Positions 33,679 to 42,922 of a stretch of DNA of 64,000 bases are shown here, in pieces. This DNA is from Acidocella sp. 20-57-95 (GTDB taxonomy: Bacteria; Pseudomonadota; Alphaproteobacteria; Acetobacterales; Acetobacteraceae): contig NCAT01000007.1 of assembly GCA_002255575.1 (NCBI GenBank), positions 43,893-107,892 of the forward strand, read 5' to 3'. A program made the position numbers and the translations under genes. The notes beneath the pieces were generated by a model. That model saw nothing but the letters and a program-made list of their open reading frames with translations. It ran no database searches and had not been told where the DNA came from. How positions within the stretch are numbered: the first letter of the stretch is position 1; every line of letters starts with the position of its first letter.

Positions 33679-34641
33679 ATGCCGGTTACGAGTTTTGCCA
33701 GTCTTACAACCATAAAGGAAGACGGTCGGGTGACCGTTGCACCGGGGGTTGAGCTGTCTTACGCAGACCGTGGGACAGGGCAAGCCATTGTGCTAATTCC
33801 AGGCTGGACATTCTCAAAAAATGTATTTGAGAAGCAAATTGAGCCGCTTTCACAGAAATATCGGGTGATCGCCTACGACCCGCGTAGCCAGGGCGCCTCT
33901 AGCTTCACGCTGGAAGGTAATGATTACATGACCCATGCGGAAGATTTGGCACATTTGCTGGAGGCGTTGAAGGTGAGCAATCCGGTCCTGGTCGGCTGGG
34001 GGGCGGGTACGCACACTGCGTTTGGGCTGGCGCGGCTGAAAGGGGTTGCCTCTCTCGCAGCGCTGATCGCGATTGATATGCCACCGCGCAGCCTGGCTTT
34101 TGAAAGACATGCCTGGACGGAAGGTTCGTTTGATGAGGTTTCGGCCATCCATTCGGTGTATTTACGCGATATGCGCGGCCAAACCGAGTTTCTTCGGCAT
34201 TATGTCGAGAAAATCCTGATCCAACGCAACCTTGAACTGCACGAGCTAAGCTGGATTATTGCGCAGGCGTTAAAAACGCATCCGCTGGTGGCATCACAGC
34301 TTTTCGCCTCATGCATGTTCTCGGACAATACGGCCTCTGCCATTAGCGTGGCCCGCAGCCGACCGTTGCTTTATATTATTGCGCAACATTGGGCCGAGAA
34401 GGCAAAATCACACTTGGCCGCGTTTCTGCCCGAGGCGCGCACCGTCTCGTTCGGCGGTCGTATGATGTTCTGGGAGTACCCAGACCAATTTAACAAGGTG
34501 GTCGATGAATTCATCCAACACCATGTGGCCGGCACCGCCACCGGTGGCGACAGCTACCTAGATGATCGGTTCGGGCACTACAGTTTTCACGATGCTGGCG
34601 TCGAGGGCCTCGAACGCCGCGTACCCAATCGTTTCATATAA
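33679..34641 (+). CDS. Alpha/beta-hydrolase fold protein lacking catalytic Ser and His
   Basis: 320 aa. The fold is clear: oxyanion strand VLIPGWTFSKNVF, VIAYDPRSQGAS and helix DLAHLLEALKV. The nucleophile elbow, normally G-x-S-x-G, is GWGAG (residues 106-110), with Gly at the Ser position (codon 34000-34002). The usual catalytic His (GH..) is Arg261 in SFGGRMMFWEYP. Hydrolytic activity is therefore doubtful; a binding or regulatory role is possible. GAGGAACG precedes ATG 33679. Its last 84 bases overlap the 3' end of prpB on the other strand. Confidence 0.85.
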   Translation: MPVTSFASLTTIKEDGRVTVAPGVELSYADRGTGQAIVLIPGWTFSKNVFEKQIEPLSQKYRVIAYDPRSQGASSFTLEGNDYMTHAEDLAHLLEALKVSNPVLVGWGAGTHTAFGLARLKGVASLAALIAIDMPPRSLAFERHAWTEGSFDEVSAIHSVYLRDMRGQTEFLRHYVEKILIQRNLELHELSWIIAQALKTHPLVASQLFASCMFSDNTASAISVARSRPLLYIIAQHWAEKAKSHLAAFLPEARTVSFGGRMMFWEYPDQFNKVVDEFIQHHVAGTATGGDSYLDDRFGHYSFHDAGVEGLERRVPNRFI

Positions 34642-35472
34642 ATCCTTTCGGGTGAGCATATCGTCCACGCAATTATGGGCACCACCGTCGCGGGCGATGG
34701 CGGCGTAGAGTTTTTCGGACGCCTTGGCGGTCACGCGCAGTGACGTCACCGGCCAGATCACCATTTTATAGCCGAAATCTTCGAATTGTTGCTTGGTAAA
34801 GAACGGCGTGCGGCCAAATTCTGTCATGTTGGCGAGCAACGGCACACCCGGCATACGGCGGGCAAATTCGCGGAACATTTCCTCAGTATTCATCGCTTCC
34901 GGAAAAATCGCGTCGGCACCAGCTTCCATATAGAGTTTGGCACGCGCAACGGCACCATCCATGCCTTCACTCGCGGCGGCATCGGTGCGGGCGATGATGT
35001 AGAGATGGCGGCGCGCATGGGCGGCGGCGGCAACTTTGTTAGCCATATCCTGCGGGGTCGCCAGTTTTTTATCGTTCAGATGGCCGCATTTTTTCGGCAG
35101 AATCTGGTCTTCCAGATGCACGGCGGCGGCACCGGCATCTTCAAAACTGCGAACCATGTTCATTACATTCAGCGCTTCGCCGTAGCCGGTATCACCATCC
35201 ACGACCACTGGCAGACCGGAAGCCCGGCTGACCTGGCGGATGAAAAAGCAAACATCATCAACCGTAATGATGCCGAGATCAGGCAAGCCCATCGAGGCGG
35301 TCATGGCGGCGCCGGAGAGGTAGCAAGCTTCGAACCCGGCCGCCTTTGCCTGTTGCGAGGCAATGCCGTTATGGGTACCGGGAATGCCTAAAATACCAGG
35401 GCGGTCCAGTAACTCCCGGAAGCGGGCACCGGCGGATTTATGGGCAATATCGCGGCCTAAAAGATATGTCAT
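34558..35472 (-). CDS. prpB: 2-Methylisocitrate lyase
   Basis: 304 aa PEP mutase/isocitrate lyase superfamily. The catalytic loop is KKCGH (127-131), metal ligands are expected in DGDTGYGEA and HLEDQ, and NMTEFGRTPFF is a PrpB hallmark. It splits methylisocitrate to pyruvate and succinate, the last step of the methylcitrate cycle. It lies 3 bases after glcF and is probably the last gene of a glcDEF-prpB unit; prpC and prpD are 12 kb away. It converges on and overlaps the hydrolase-like gene. Confidence 0.93.
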   Translation of the reverse strand: MTYLLGRDIAHKSAGARFRELLDRPGILGIPGTHNGIASQQAKAAGFEACYLSGAAMTASMGLPDLGIITVDDVCFFIRQVSRASGLPVVVDGDTGYGEALNVMNMVRSFEDAGAAAVHLEDQILPKKCGHLNDKKLATPQDMANKVAAAAHARRHLYIIARTDAAASEGMDGAVARAKLYMEAGADAIFPEAMNTEEMFREFARRMPGVPLLANMTEFGRTPFFTKQQFEDFGYKMVIWPVTSLRVTAKASEKLYAAIARDGGAHNCVDDMLTRKDLYETIGYAAFEALDASIVKTVVPEPII

Positions 35473-35475
35473 GCT

Positions 35476-36765
35476 TTAAACTCCGTTTAGTGCGGCGGGC
35501 TTGGGGCCGCCTGCCATCCAGTTGAGAAGCTCCACCATATGCACGGTGGGGATGCCGTCACCGGCGAGTTGGGTGAGACAACCAATATTGCCAGCAGCGA
35601 TCACGTCCGGCGATTTTGCTTTGAGCGTGTCGAGCTTGCGGCGACGCAGCGAAGCCGCAATGTCGGGCTGCATGATATTATACGTGCCCGCGGACCCACA
35701 GCACAGATGCGGGTCCTTGGGTTCAACCACCTTAAAACCAGCTTTACGCAGCAAGGTTTTGGGGGCTGCAGTGATTTTCTGGCCGTGCTGCAACGAACAA
35801 GCGGCGTGATAGGCAACCGTAATGTCTGGTGGGACAGATGTTGGTTCGTAAATTTTCAAAAGATACTCTGAAATATCCATGGTCTTGGCGGAGACGGCGG
35901 CGGCCTTGGCAGCCATCGCATCATCGCGCAGCATGAAGCCGTAATCTTTCAGCACGGTGCCACAGCCGGATGTATTGACGATGATCGCGTCATATTCGGC
36001 ACCATCGCTCCAGGCATTCACGTTACGCTTTGCCGCTTCGAGCGCTTCATCGTGGCGGCCCATATGATGCACCAAAGCCCCACAGCAGCCAGCGGCCTCG
36101 GGGATCACCACTTCAATGCCAAGGCGGTTCAATAGTTCAATTGTGGCGGTGTTGATGGAAGGACCAATCGCCTGCTGGGCGCAGCCGGCGAGCAGGGCCA
36201 CACGACCATTATGGCGCCCAATGGCTTTATGGACAGTGCCACCCAGCGATTGTGGCGCGGGCATTTTAGCCGGTGCCAAGTTCAACATCGCCCGCATGCG
36301 CTTGATCAACATGCTCTCGCCGGGGAGCAGAAACGCGAACGGCTTGGCAAGCCGTGCCAGGTTCAAGGCGGCACGCATACGCTTGGGGTAGGGTAGAATC
36401 TGGGCCAGCACACCGCGCAGCAGCCGGTCGGTCAGCGGGCGCTGATAGGTTTCGTTCACATGCACGCGGGCATGGTCCACCAGATGCATATAATCCACAC
36501 CCGATGGGCAGGTGGTCATGCAGGAGAGGCAGGATAAGCAACGGTCCAGATGCAGAACTTCCTCTTGCGAGGCTGCACGATCATTTTCCAGCATATCCTT
36601 AATGAGATAAATCCGCCCGCGCGGGGAATCTAGCTCATCACCGATGGTTACGAAGGTGGGGCATGTGGCGGTGCACATGCCGCAATGCACGCAGGTGCGC
36701 AGGATGTTATTGGCAACCGCAATTTCTGGTTTTTCCAGCTGGGCGGCGGTGAAATTGGTTTGCAT
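35476..36765 (-). CDS. glcF: Glycolate oxidase iron-sulfur subunit
   Basis: 429 aa. Two [4Fe-4S] ferredoxin motifs (CVHCGMCTATCP at about 25-36 and CLSCLSCMTTCP at about 76-87), then two CCG-type domains (CCGALVHHMG and CCGSAGTYN) as in GlcF/HdrD. It passes electrons from the GlcDE flavoproteins to the membrane quinone pool. One base after glcE. The SUF operon in this window could supply the clusters. Confidence 0.95.
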   Translation of the reverse strand: MQTNFTAAQLEKPEIAVANNILRTCVHCGMCTATCPTFVTIGDELDSPRGRIYLIKDMLENDRAASQEEVLHLDRCLSCLSCMTTCPSGVDYMHLVDHARVHVNETYQRPLTDRLLRGVLAQILPYPKRMRAALNLARLAKPFAFLLPGESMLIKRMRAMLNLAPAKMPAPQSLGGTVHKAIGRHNGRVALLAGCAQQAIGPSINTATIELLNRLGIEVVIPEAAGCCGALVHHMGRHDEALEAAKRNVNAWSDGAEYDAIIVNTSGCGTVLKDYGFMLRDDAMAAKAAAVSAKTMDISEYLLKIYEPTSVPPDITVAYHAACSLQHGQKITAAPKTLLRKAGFKVVEPKDPHLCCGSAGTYNIMQPDIAASLRRRKLDTLKAKSPDVIAAGNIGCLTQLAGDGIPTVHMVELLNWMAGGPKPAALNGV

Positions 36766-36766
36766 A

Positions 36767-37894
36767 TCAGGCGGCTCTCAGTCTGCCAGGATTTAGGATG
36801 CCGCGCGGGTCGAAGCTGGCCTGCACGCGGGCGCGAATGGCGGCGAGCGCCGGGGGTTCGGGGGGAACGACATCGACGGCGGTGCGCAGCGGGTCTGGCG
36901 CTCGCATCAACCACCACATGCCGCCGACCGCACGGGCGGCGTCGCAAACGGCTTGGTGCGTGGCTTCATTCGCCGGGCCGGAGAGATTGACGAGACCGCC
37001 CCCCCAATCAAGAAAACCAGTCACACCAAGCGGCGCCAACGCCGCCAGAATGGCAGGACCGGCCGACGGCACCACCGACAGCCGCCACATGGCGGGCGCA
37101 TCATCCAGGAATTTGCAATCACGCACATCGCGCCAGAAGATTTTGCTGGCATCCGTGTCGAGGATGGCCGCCGCGCCAAATTCCGCTAACTGCGACGCCA
37201 GTTTTTCCGTGCGGTATTTCACCGAAGATGCAAAATCCTCAATTCGCAAAAAGACTTTTTTCTCGTGTGGCAAATAGGCAGCACCCGAGACCGAAAATGG
37301 CGAGCCCAGACCGGCGCTGAGTGCGGCAACACCGCGCACGGCATCCAGCCCTGACAACACCACCGTGCCGGTGGCTTCGGAGACGGGCAGCACCTTAAAC
37401 GTGATCTCGGTCATCACCGCCAGCGTGCCAAAGCTGCCGGTTAATAACTTTCCAACATCCAGGCCGGTGACATTCTTCAGCACCCGGCCACCAAATTTCA
37501 GAATTTCGCCATTGCCATTGACCGCCCGCACCCCCAGCACATGGTCGCGCATGGCCCCGCCGGTCACGCGCCGGGGGCCGGAAAGATTGCTGCCCACAAT
37601 GCCGCCGATGGTCTGGTTTTCACCGTGAATATGCGGCGGTTCGCAAATCATCTGCTGGCCGGCTTTTGCCAAAGCGGCCTCGATTTCAACCAGCCTAGTG
37701 CCAGACTTTGCCGACATCACCAGCTCGTTCGGCGCGTAAAGCGTAATGCCCGCAACGTTGGCGGTGCTGATGGTGGCGCTGGCCTGCACGGGGCGCAACA
37801 TACCGGCTTTGGTGCCATTCCCCTGCACCAGCAAAGGACCGCTGGCGGTACGAATGATTTCGGCCAGCGCGTCTTCAGTATCGGGGGACATCAT
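36767..37894 (-). CDS. glcE: Glycolate oxidase FAD-binding subunit
   Basis: 375 aa. FAD_binding_4 domain in the N-terminal half (VQGNGTKAGM, HGENQTIGGIVGSNLSGPRR). ATG 37894 overlaps the glcD stop (ATGA), preferred over an upstream in-frame ATG at 37948. It forms the GlcDEF complex that oxidises glycolate to glyoxylate. Confidence 0.94.
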   Translation of the reverse strand: MMSPDTEDALAEIIRTASGPLLVQGNGTKAGMLRPVQASATISTANVAGITLYAPNELVMSAKSGTRLVEIEAALAKAGQQMICEPPHIHGENQTIGGIVGSNLSGPRRVTGGAMRDHVLGVRAVNGNGEILKFGGRVLKNVTGLDVGKLLTGSFGTLAVMTEITFKVLPVSEATGTVVLSGLDAVRGVAALSAGLGSPFSVSGAAYLPHEKKVFLRIEDFASSVKYRTEKLASQLAEFGAAAILDTDASKIFWRDVRDCKFLDDAPAMWRLSVVPSAGPAILAALAPLGVTGFLDWGGGLVNLSGPANEATHQAVCDAARAVGGMWWLMRAPDPLRTAVDVVPPEPPALAAIRARVQASFDPRGILNPGRLRAA

Positions 37895-39324
37895 TCTGCC
37901 GCTGCCAGGCCGCTTAAGGGGAATACTTTGGATGGGTTCAACAACCAAGCCGGGTCGAACGCGGACTTGATGCGGCGCTGCTGGTCAAGCTCGGATGGGG
38001 TAAATTGCACGCTCATCAGGTCGCGCTTTTCAATGCCCACACCATGCTCACCGGTCAGGCAACCGCCAACTTCGACGCAGAGCTTGAGAATATCGGCGCC
38101 GAAGGCTTCAGCCTTATGGAAGCTTTCAGCATCATTGGCATCAAACATGATCAGCGGGTGTAGATTACCGTCTCCAGCATGGAAGATATTGGCGACTTTC
38201 AAACCATACTCATCGCTCATGGCCTGTATGCGCTTGAGCACATTTGGCAGCTCGCTGGTCGGGATGGTGCCATCCATACAGAGATAATCCGGGCTGATGC
38301 GGCCCACCGCACCAAAGGCGCCCTTGCGGCCTTTCCAGATGGCAGCGGACTCCTCGGCGGTTTGCGAAACGCGCATCGAGACCGGATGATAGGCGGCGCA
38401 AATATCGCGAATCCGTGCCAGCATTTCGCTCTGTTCGGTTTCAGACCCCTCAACTTCAATGATCAGCAAAGCTTCGGCGTCCAGCGGGTAGCCGGCATGG
38501 GCGAAATCCTCGCAGGCGTGGATCGCGGGCTTGTCCATGAATTCCAAAGCCACGGGGATGATGCCCGATGAGATAATGGCGTCCACGCACTGACCGGCCA
38601 CTTCATTGGATGCGAAACCGGCAAGCATGGCGCGCGCCCCTTCCGGGCTGCGCAAAATCCGGACTGTCACTTCGGTGAGGATGCCCAACTGGCCTTCACT
38701 GCCGGTGATCAGACCCAGCCAGTCATAGCCGGCGGCATCCATCTGCTTGCCACCAATTTCCAGTATCTCGCCTTCAATGGTGACAATCCGCAGGCCCAAC
38801 AGGTTATTGGCGGTCACACCGTATTTCAGGCAGTGCGCACCGCCGGAATTCATGCTGACATTGCCGCCGATCATGCAAGCGAGCTGGCTGGAAGGGTCTG
38901 GCGCGTAGAAAAACTGTTCATCCTGCACCGCCTGGGTGATGGCGATGTTGGTGACCCCGGGCTGCACCACCGCGTAGCGGTCGGCATAGTTGATATCGAG
39001 GATCTTGTTCATCCGCATCATGCCGATCACCACCGCATCGGCCATTGGCAGCGCCCCGCCGGAGAGTGAGGTGCCTGCCCCGCGCGGGATCACCCGAACG
39101 CCATGCAGGTTGCAGAATTTCATAATGGCCACGACATGCGCTTCAGTTTCTGGCAAAACCACGGCGAGCGGCATTTGCTTATAGGCGCTCAAGCCGTCGG
39201 TTTCGTAGGGTTTTAGCGAGATATTGTCGCCAATGACGGCGCGCTCCGGCAGAATCGCTTGCAGACCGGCGATTATCTCAGCGCGTTTATCCAGAATGCC
39301 GGGTTTCGGCTTGGCTTGTTGCAT
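37891..39324 (-). CDS. glcD: Glycolate oxidase catalytic FAD subunit
   Basis: 477 aa. FAD-binding PP-loop PRGAGTSLSGGALPMADAV, then the FAD-oxidase C domain ending GEHGVGIEKR. It oxidises glycolate (or D-lactate in relatives) with GlcE and GlcF. It is the first gene of the unit, with no clear promoter in the short spacer to the rpmJ terminator. Co-location with gph in the window hints at phosphoglycolate salvage, though they are 18 kb apart. Confidence 0.94.
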   Translation of the reverse strand: MQQAKPKPGILDKRAEIIAGLQAILPERAVIGDNISLKPYETDGLSAYKQMPLAVVLPETEAHVVAIMKFCNLHGVRVIPRGAGTSLSGGALPMADAVVIGMMRMNKILDINYADRYAVVQPGVTNIAITQAVQDEQFFYAPDPSSQLACMIGGNVSMNSGGAHCLKYGVTANNLLGLRIVTIEGEILEIGGKQMDAAGYDWLGLITGSEGQLGILTEVTVRILRSPEGARAMLAGFASNEVAGQCVDAIISSGIIPVALEFMDKPAIHACEDFAHAGYPLDAEALLIIEVEGSETEQSEMLARIRDICAAYHPVSMRVSQTAEESAAIWKGRKGAFGAVGRISPDYLCMDGTIPTSELPNVLKRIQAMSDEYGLKVANIFHAGDGNLHPLIMFDANDAESFHKAEAFGADILKLCVEVGGCLTGEHGVGIEKRDLMSVQFTPSELDQQRRIKSAFDPAWLLNPSKVFPLSGLAAAE

Positions 39325-39397
39325 TGTCAGACCCTTCAGATTGCCAGCCTTCTAATGTATCCCGAATCTGGCCACCGCAATACCCTAAAAATGAGAC

Positions 39398-39432
39398 CAC
39401 AAAAAACCCGGCCAAAGACCGGGTTTTTTGTG
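39398..39432 (-). terminator. Intrinsic terminator of rpmJ
   Basis: A perfect 14-bp stem (arms CACAAAAAACCCGG and its complement, 7-base loop) with six T's in each arm's A/T block, between rpmJ and glcD. It isolates the glc operon from rpmJ. Confidence 0.9.
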
Positions 39433-39461
39433 TAATATCAAACAATTAAACGCAAAGCGGC

Positions 39462-39587
39462 TTAGCCCTGACGAGCTTTCATACGCGGGTTCTTTTTGTT
39501 GATGACATAGACCCGGCCATGACGGCGCACGACGCGGCAGTTTTTGTCGCGGGTCTTGGCTGATTTCAATGAGTTACGGATCTTCAT
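39462..39587 (-). CDS. rpmJ: 50S ribosomal protein L36
   Basis: 41 aa, the usual L36 length for Proteobacteria with the longer form. It starts [20 protein letters not shown] and ends NPRMKARQG. Only one zinc-type Cys (Cys17) remains, as in the zinc-independent L36 version. The start is ATG 39587 with only a weak GAG before it. Monocistronic, with its own promoter and terminator. Confidence 0.97.
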   Translation of the reverse strand: MKIRNSLKSAKTRDKNCRVVRRHGRVYVINKKNPRMKARQG

Positions 39588-39625
39588 CTTAGGCTCTCAA
39601 TGTGAATAAGTTTAAGCGGTGGCGC

Positions 39626-39654
39626 GGTATGCAGTCCGGGCTTGCGGATGTCAA
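39626..39654 (-). promoter_or_regulatory. Promoter of rpmJ
   Basis: Minus-strand TTGACA (39649-39654) and CATACC (39626-39631), 17 bp apart; the -35 is perfect and the -10 weak. The leader to the ATG would be about 30 nt. On the plus strand TATAAT at 39689-39694 next to a TGGAATTCCA palindrome (39665-39674) may serve the divergent GT2 gene. Confidence 0.5.
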
Positions 39655-39773
39655 CCCAAAGTGCTGGAATTCCAAATCGTAACTGTCATATAATTGTCAT
39701 TCGCTTTGTCGGGCCAACCGCTGTTGATAGCCCGTTTAACAGGTTATCTGCCTTCGAGTCTGGAGCATTTAGA

Positions 39774-40526
39774 ATGAAAATTAGTTTTGTCGTCCCGGCC
39801 TATAATGAGCAAGCGTTGCTGACCCGCTCGCTCACCGCCATTCGCGACGAAATTGCGCGTTCTGGCCAGGTGCTCGGCAAGGATGCCGAAATCATCGTGG
39901 TGAATAACGCCAGCACCGATAATACCCGCGAAGTGGCTTTGGCGGTTGAAGGCGTGCAGGTGGTGGATGAACCCCGCAAGGGTTTGGTGCAGGCGCGTTG
40001 GTGCGGGTTCGAGCATTCATCTGGCGAGCTCATTGCCAATATCGATGCGGATACCGTGATCCCGCCCGGTTGGCTGACCGAGGTGATGAACCAGTTTGCA
40101 CGCTCGGAAAAGCTCGTCGCGCTGTCTGGTCCTTATATATACTATGGCGTGCCCAAGCGCGTGAACATGGTGGTGGGCGCCTATTACCGGATGGCGTTCT
40201 CGGTTTATTTGTTCAATCGCTTTGTGTTGAATGTGGGCTCCATGCTGCAGGGCGGTAACTTCATCGTGAAGCGCTCAGCCATGCTGAAATTGGGCAGCCC
40301 GGATTTGCGCTTCTCCTTCTATGGCGAAGATACCGACATGGCGCGCCGGCTTTCCAAAGTGGGCGGTGTGAAGTTCACCTTCCGCCTGCCAGCCGAATCA
40401 TCTGGCCGCCGCTTGGTGGGTGAAGGCGTGTTCACCATCGGGCTGCGCTATTCGATGAATTTCTTCTGGGCGACGTTCCGCAAAAAGCCCTTCACGGAAG
40501 CCTGGCAGGATATTCGCGAGGGCTGA
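39774..40526 (+). CDS. Family 2 glycosyltransferase
   Basis: 250 aa. Opens with MKISFVVPAYNEQ, then NNASTDNTRE and the metal motif NIDADTVIPPGW (about residues 90-101); GEDTDMARRL follows near 190. ATG 39774 has GGAG upstream; a longer frame from 39642 lacks one. It looks like a soluble or peripherally bound dolichyl-phosphate-type transferase. It is followed by a small membrane protein gene after 20 bases. Confidence 0.9.
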   Translation: MKISFVVPAYNEQALLTRSLTAIRDEIARSGQVLGKDAEIIVVNNASTDNTREVALAVEGVQVVDEPRKGLVQARWCGFEHSSGELIANIDADTVIPPGWLTEVMNQFARSEKLVALSGPYIYYGVPKRVNMVVGAYYRMAFSVYLFNRFVLNVGSMLQGGNFIVKRSAMLKLGSPDLRFSFYGEDTDMARRLSKVGGVKFTFRLPAESSGRRLVGEGVFTIGLRYSMNFFWATFRKKPFTEAWQDIREG

Positions 40527-40546
40527 GCGACTGTTGAGGACGTGAA

Positions 40547-40987
40547 TTGACCCGCGAGAGTTTCCGGGTCATGCACGGCCTCATCATGGCCAATAAAATC
40601 TCCTATAGCCGTATCGGCTTTCTATTAACCTGTTTTTTATTTCCAGGGCTGATTGGCACATTCGCCAGCTTCTCGATCCCGGCGCCGGTGGTGGATGCGA
40701 TGCACCAGGAAGCGGCGCTGGATGCGGTGCTGAAAGCAGCAACGCCAGCTGACCAGCAAACCGCGATGAATAACCTCGCCAACGCGACTGATGATGATAC
40801 GGCAGCGATTGTTATGAAGGGCACTGGCCCGATTGCAGACCGCGTGGCAGCGGCGCGCGCCAATATGCATGTGGAAGTGGTGGCGCAAGCGCGGGATGAA
40901 GCCTACAAAATTCGGTTAATGGTGATTACCATGACCATTCTAGGCGCGATGTTTGGTGTGGCTTTATTGGGTCCTTCTAAACAGTGA
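40547..40987 (+). CDS. Two-helix membrane protein of unknown function
   Basis: 146 aa from TTG 40547, which has GAGGA seven bases before it; ATG 40571 or 40586 would shorten the N-terminus. There are hydrophobic segments near the start (IGFLLTCFLFPGLIGTFASF) and end (LMVITMTILGAMFGVALLG), with an acidic, Ala-rich soluble middle of about 75 residues. No domain recognised. It lies between GT2 and an FAD oxidase gene, overlapping the latter (GTGA). Confidence 0.65.
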   Translation: MTRESFRVMHGLIMANKISYSRIGFLLTCFLFPGLIGTFASFSIPAPVVDAMHQEAALDAVLKAATPADQQTAMNNLANATDDDTAAIVMKGTGPIADRVAAARANMHVEVVAQARDEAYKIRLMVITMTILGAMFGVALLGPSKQ

Positions 40988-42258
40988 CGGCGCACGCGCC
41001 ATCATACTACGCCGCCACCGCCAACCGGCAGGATGCGCGTCCGGGTCTCACCGGCAACCATAAAGCTGATGTGTGCGTGATCGGTGCTGGCTTTACCGGT
41101 ATTTCGGCGGCTCTGGAGTTGGTGGAACGCGGCTTCTCGGTGATTGTTCTGGAAGCGGTGCGCGTTGGGTTTGGTGCCTCAGGCCGGAATGGGGGCCAGA
41201 TTGTCAACGGCTATTCGCGTGACCTTGATGTGATTGCAGCCCGCTACGGCAAAACCGCCGGGAGCCTGATTGGCGGCATGGCATTGGAAGGTGGCAACAT
41301 CATCCGCGAGCGGATCGAAAAATACCGAATCGACTGCGATCTGGTGAATGGTGGATTATTCGCAGCCTTTACCGCCAAACAAATGCGCGGGCTGGAACAT
41401 CACCGGGATGTTTGGGCCTCATACGGCCATCATTGCCTCGAGATGGTGGACCAGAATGGTTTGGCCGCGCATGTGACAACTGACCGATATGTTGGCGGGC
41501 TGGTCGACCATTTGGGCGGGCATATTCATCCGCTCAATCTGGTGCAGGGTGAAGCGGCCGCTCTGGAGTCCTTAGGTGGTCAGATATTTGAAAACGCGCC
41601 GGTTATTGCGGTTGAGACGGGCGCGAACCCGGTGGTGACAACCGCCCAGGGGCAGGTGCAGGCAAAATACGTGCTGGTTTGTGGCAACGCGTATCTCGGC
41701 AACCTGTTGCCGGAGCTCAGCGCTAAAATTATGCCGGTTTCGACACAGGTTTTGGCAACCGAACCGCTCGGTACGCAAGCGGCACAGCTATTGCCCTCCA
41801 ATGTCTGTGTGGAAGATTGCAATTATGTGCTCGATTATTACCGGCGCACCGCTGATAATCGGATTCTTTATGGCGGCGGCATTGTGTATGGCGGGGCGGA
41901 TTCGGCATCTATCCGCGCCAAAATTATCCCGCATATGCTGAGGACATTCCCGAGCCTGAAAGATGCGCGGATTGATTTCACGTGGAGTGGTAATTTTGCT
42001 CTTACGCTCACGCGCTTTCCGCAGGTGGGTAAATTATCGCCGACTGTTTTCTATTCGCACGGGTGCAGCGGGCACGGCGTGACCACCACGCATTTGCTGG
42101 GCCGGTTGCTTGGAGAAGCCGTCGCGGGTGAGGCAGCGCGCTTCAATGTGCTTGCCGCCCTGCCCTACTTTCCATTCCCTGGTGGTAAATTATTCCGCGT
42201 GCCGCTGACCGCGGCAGGCGCCTGGTATTACGGTCTGCGCGACAAATTTGGGATTTAG
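40984..42258 (+). CDS. FAD-dependent oxidoreductase, PuuB/glycine oxidase-like (DAO family)
   Basis: 424 aa. Rossmann motif VIGAGFTGISAALELVERG (residues 32-50), ASGRNGGQIVNGYSRD typical of gamma-glutamylputrescine oxidase, and the C-terminal GCSGHGVTTTHLLGRLL FAD segment. Probable substrate is an amine or amino acid, releasing aldehyde, ammonia and peroxide. The GTG start overlaps the preceding stop. No other puu genes are nearby. Confidence 0.87.
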   Translation: MTAHAPSYYAATANRQDARPGLTGNHKADVCVIGAGFTGISAALELVERGFSVIVLEAVRVGFGASGRNGGQIVNGYSRDLDVIAARYGKTAGSLIGGMALEGGNIIRERIEKYRIDCDLVNGGLFAAFTAKQMRGLEHHRDVWASYGHHCLEMVDQNGLAAHVTTDRYVGGLVDHLGGHIHPLNLVQGEAAALESLGGQIFENAPVIAVETGANPVVTTAQGQVQAKYVLVCGNAYLGNLLPELSAKIMPVSTQVLATEPLGTQAAQLLPSNVCVEDCNYVLDYYRRTADNRILYGGGIVYGGADSASIRAKIIPHMLRTFPSLKDARIDFTWSGNFALTLTRFPQVGKLSPTVFYSHGCSGHGVTTTHLLGRLLGEAVAGEAARFNVLAALPYFPFPGGKLFRVPLTAAGAWYYGLRDKFGI

Positions 42259-42297
42259 GGCCCGATGAGGTAAGGCGTTATCGCAGAGCGATGCCGT

Positions 42298-42325
42298 TTT
42301 ATGTGATCTGGTTTATGTGATCTGG
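42298..42325. repeat. 14-bp perfect tandem duplication after recR
   Basis: TTTATGTGATCTGG occurs twice in a row, 42298-42311 and 42312-42325, directly after the recR stop (42328) in the convergent spacer. Function unknown; it resembles the other short duplications at gene ends in this window. Confidence 0.9.
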
Positions 42326-42327
42326 CT

Positions 42328-42918
42328 CTAAGTGACGCGGCGGGCGCGCAAAGCGGTTGCCAATGTACCCTCATCCAGCACTTCCAAACTACCGCCCATT
42401 GGCACACCTTGTGCCAGGCGCGTGATGGGAATGCCAAAGGATTTGAGTTTTTCAGCCAGATAATGGCCGGTTGCCGCACCATCCACCGTGGCGGGCATTG
42501 CTAAAATAATTTCCTGGGGTGGGTCTTCCAGCAAGCGCGTGAGTAACGACGCAATCGCTAAATCCTCTGGCCCGCGCCCTGCCAAAGCTGAGAGCGAGCC
42601 GCCTAGCACATGGTAGCGGCCACGATAGATGAGCGCGCGTTCCAGCGCCCATAAATCCGCCACCGTTTCCACCACGCAAATGGCCGGGTCTCGGGCTTGT
42701 GAGGCGCAGATGCTGCAGGGATCGCAACTATCGAGGTTACCGCAGGCTGAACAGGTTCTCACGCTCTCGGCCGCAGCCCGAATTGCATCGGCCAATGGCA
42801 GCAATTTCGTCTCACGTTCACGCAGCAATTTGAGCACAATGCGGCGAGCGCTACGCGGCCCCAAGCCCGGTAATTTGGCGAACAAGCTGATCAGCCGTTC
42901 AAGTTCCGGGCCACCCAT
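42328..42918 (-). CDS. recR: Recombination mediator RecR
   Basis: 196 aa. Helix-hairpin-helix KLPGLGPRSARRIVL at the N-terminus, a four-Cys zinc finger (CSACGNLDSCDPCSIC, about 56-71), then a TOPRIM domain (ICVVETVADLWALE). It works with RecF/RecO in gap repair. It follows ybaB by 4 bases in the standard dnaX-ybaB-recR block. Confidence 0.97.
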   Translation of the reverse strand: MGGPELERLISLFAKLPGLGPRSARRIVLKLLRERETKLLPLADAIRAAAESVRTCSACGNLDSCDPCSICASQARDPAICVVETVADLWALERALIYRGRYHVLGGSLSALAGRGPEDLAIASLLTRLLEDPPQEIILAMPATVDGAATGHYLAEKLKSFGIPITRLAQGVPMGGSLEVLDEGTLATALRARRVT

Positions 42919-42922
42919 TTGG

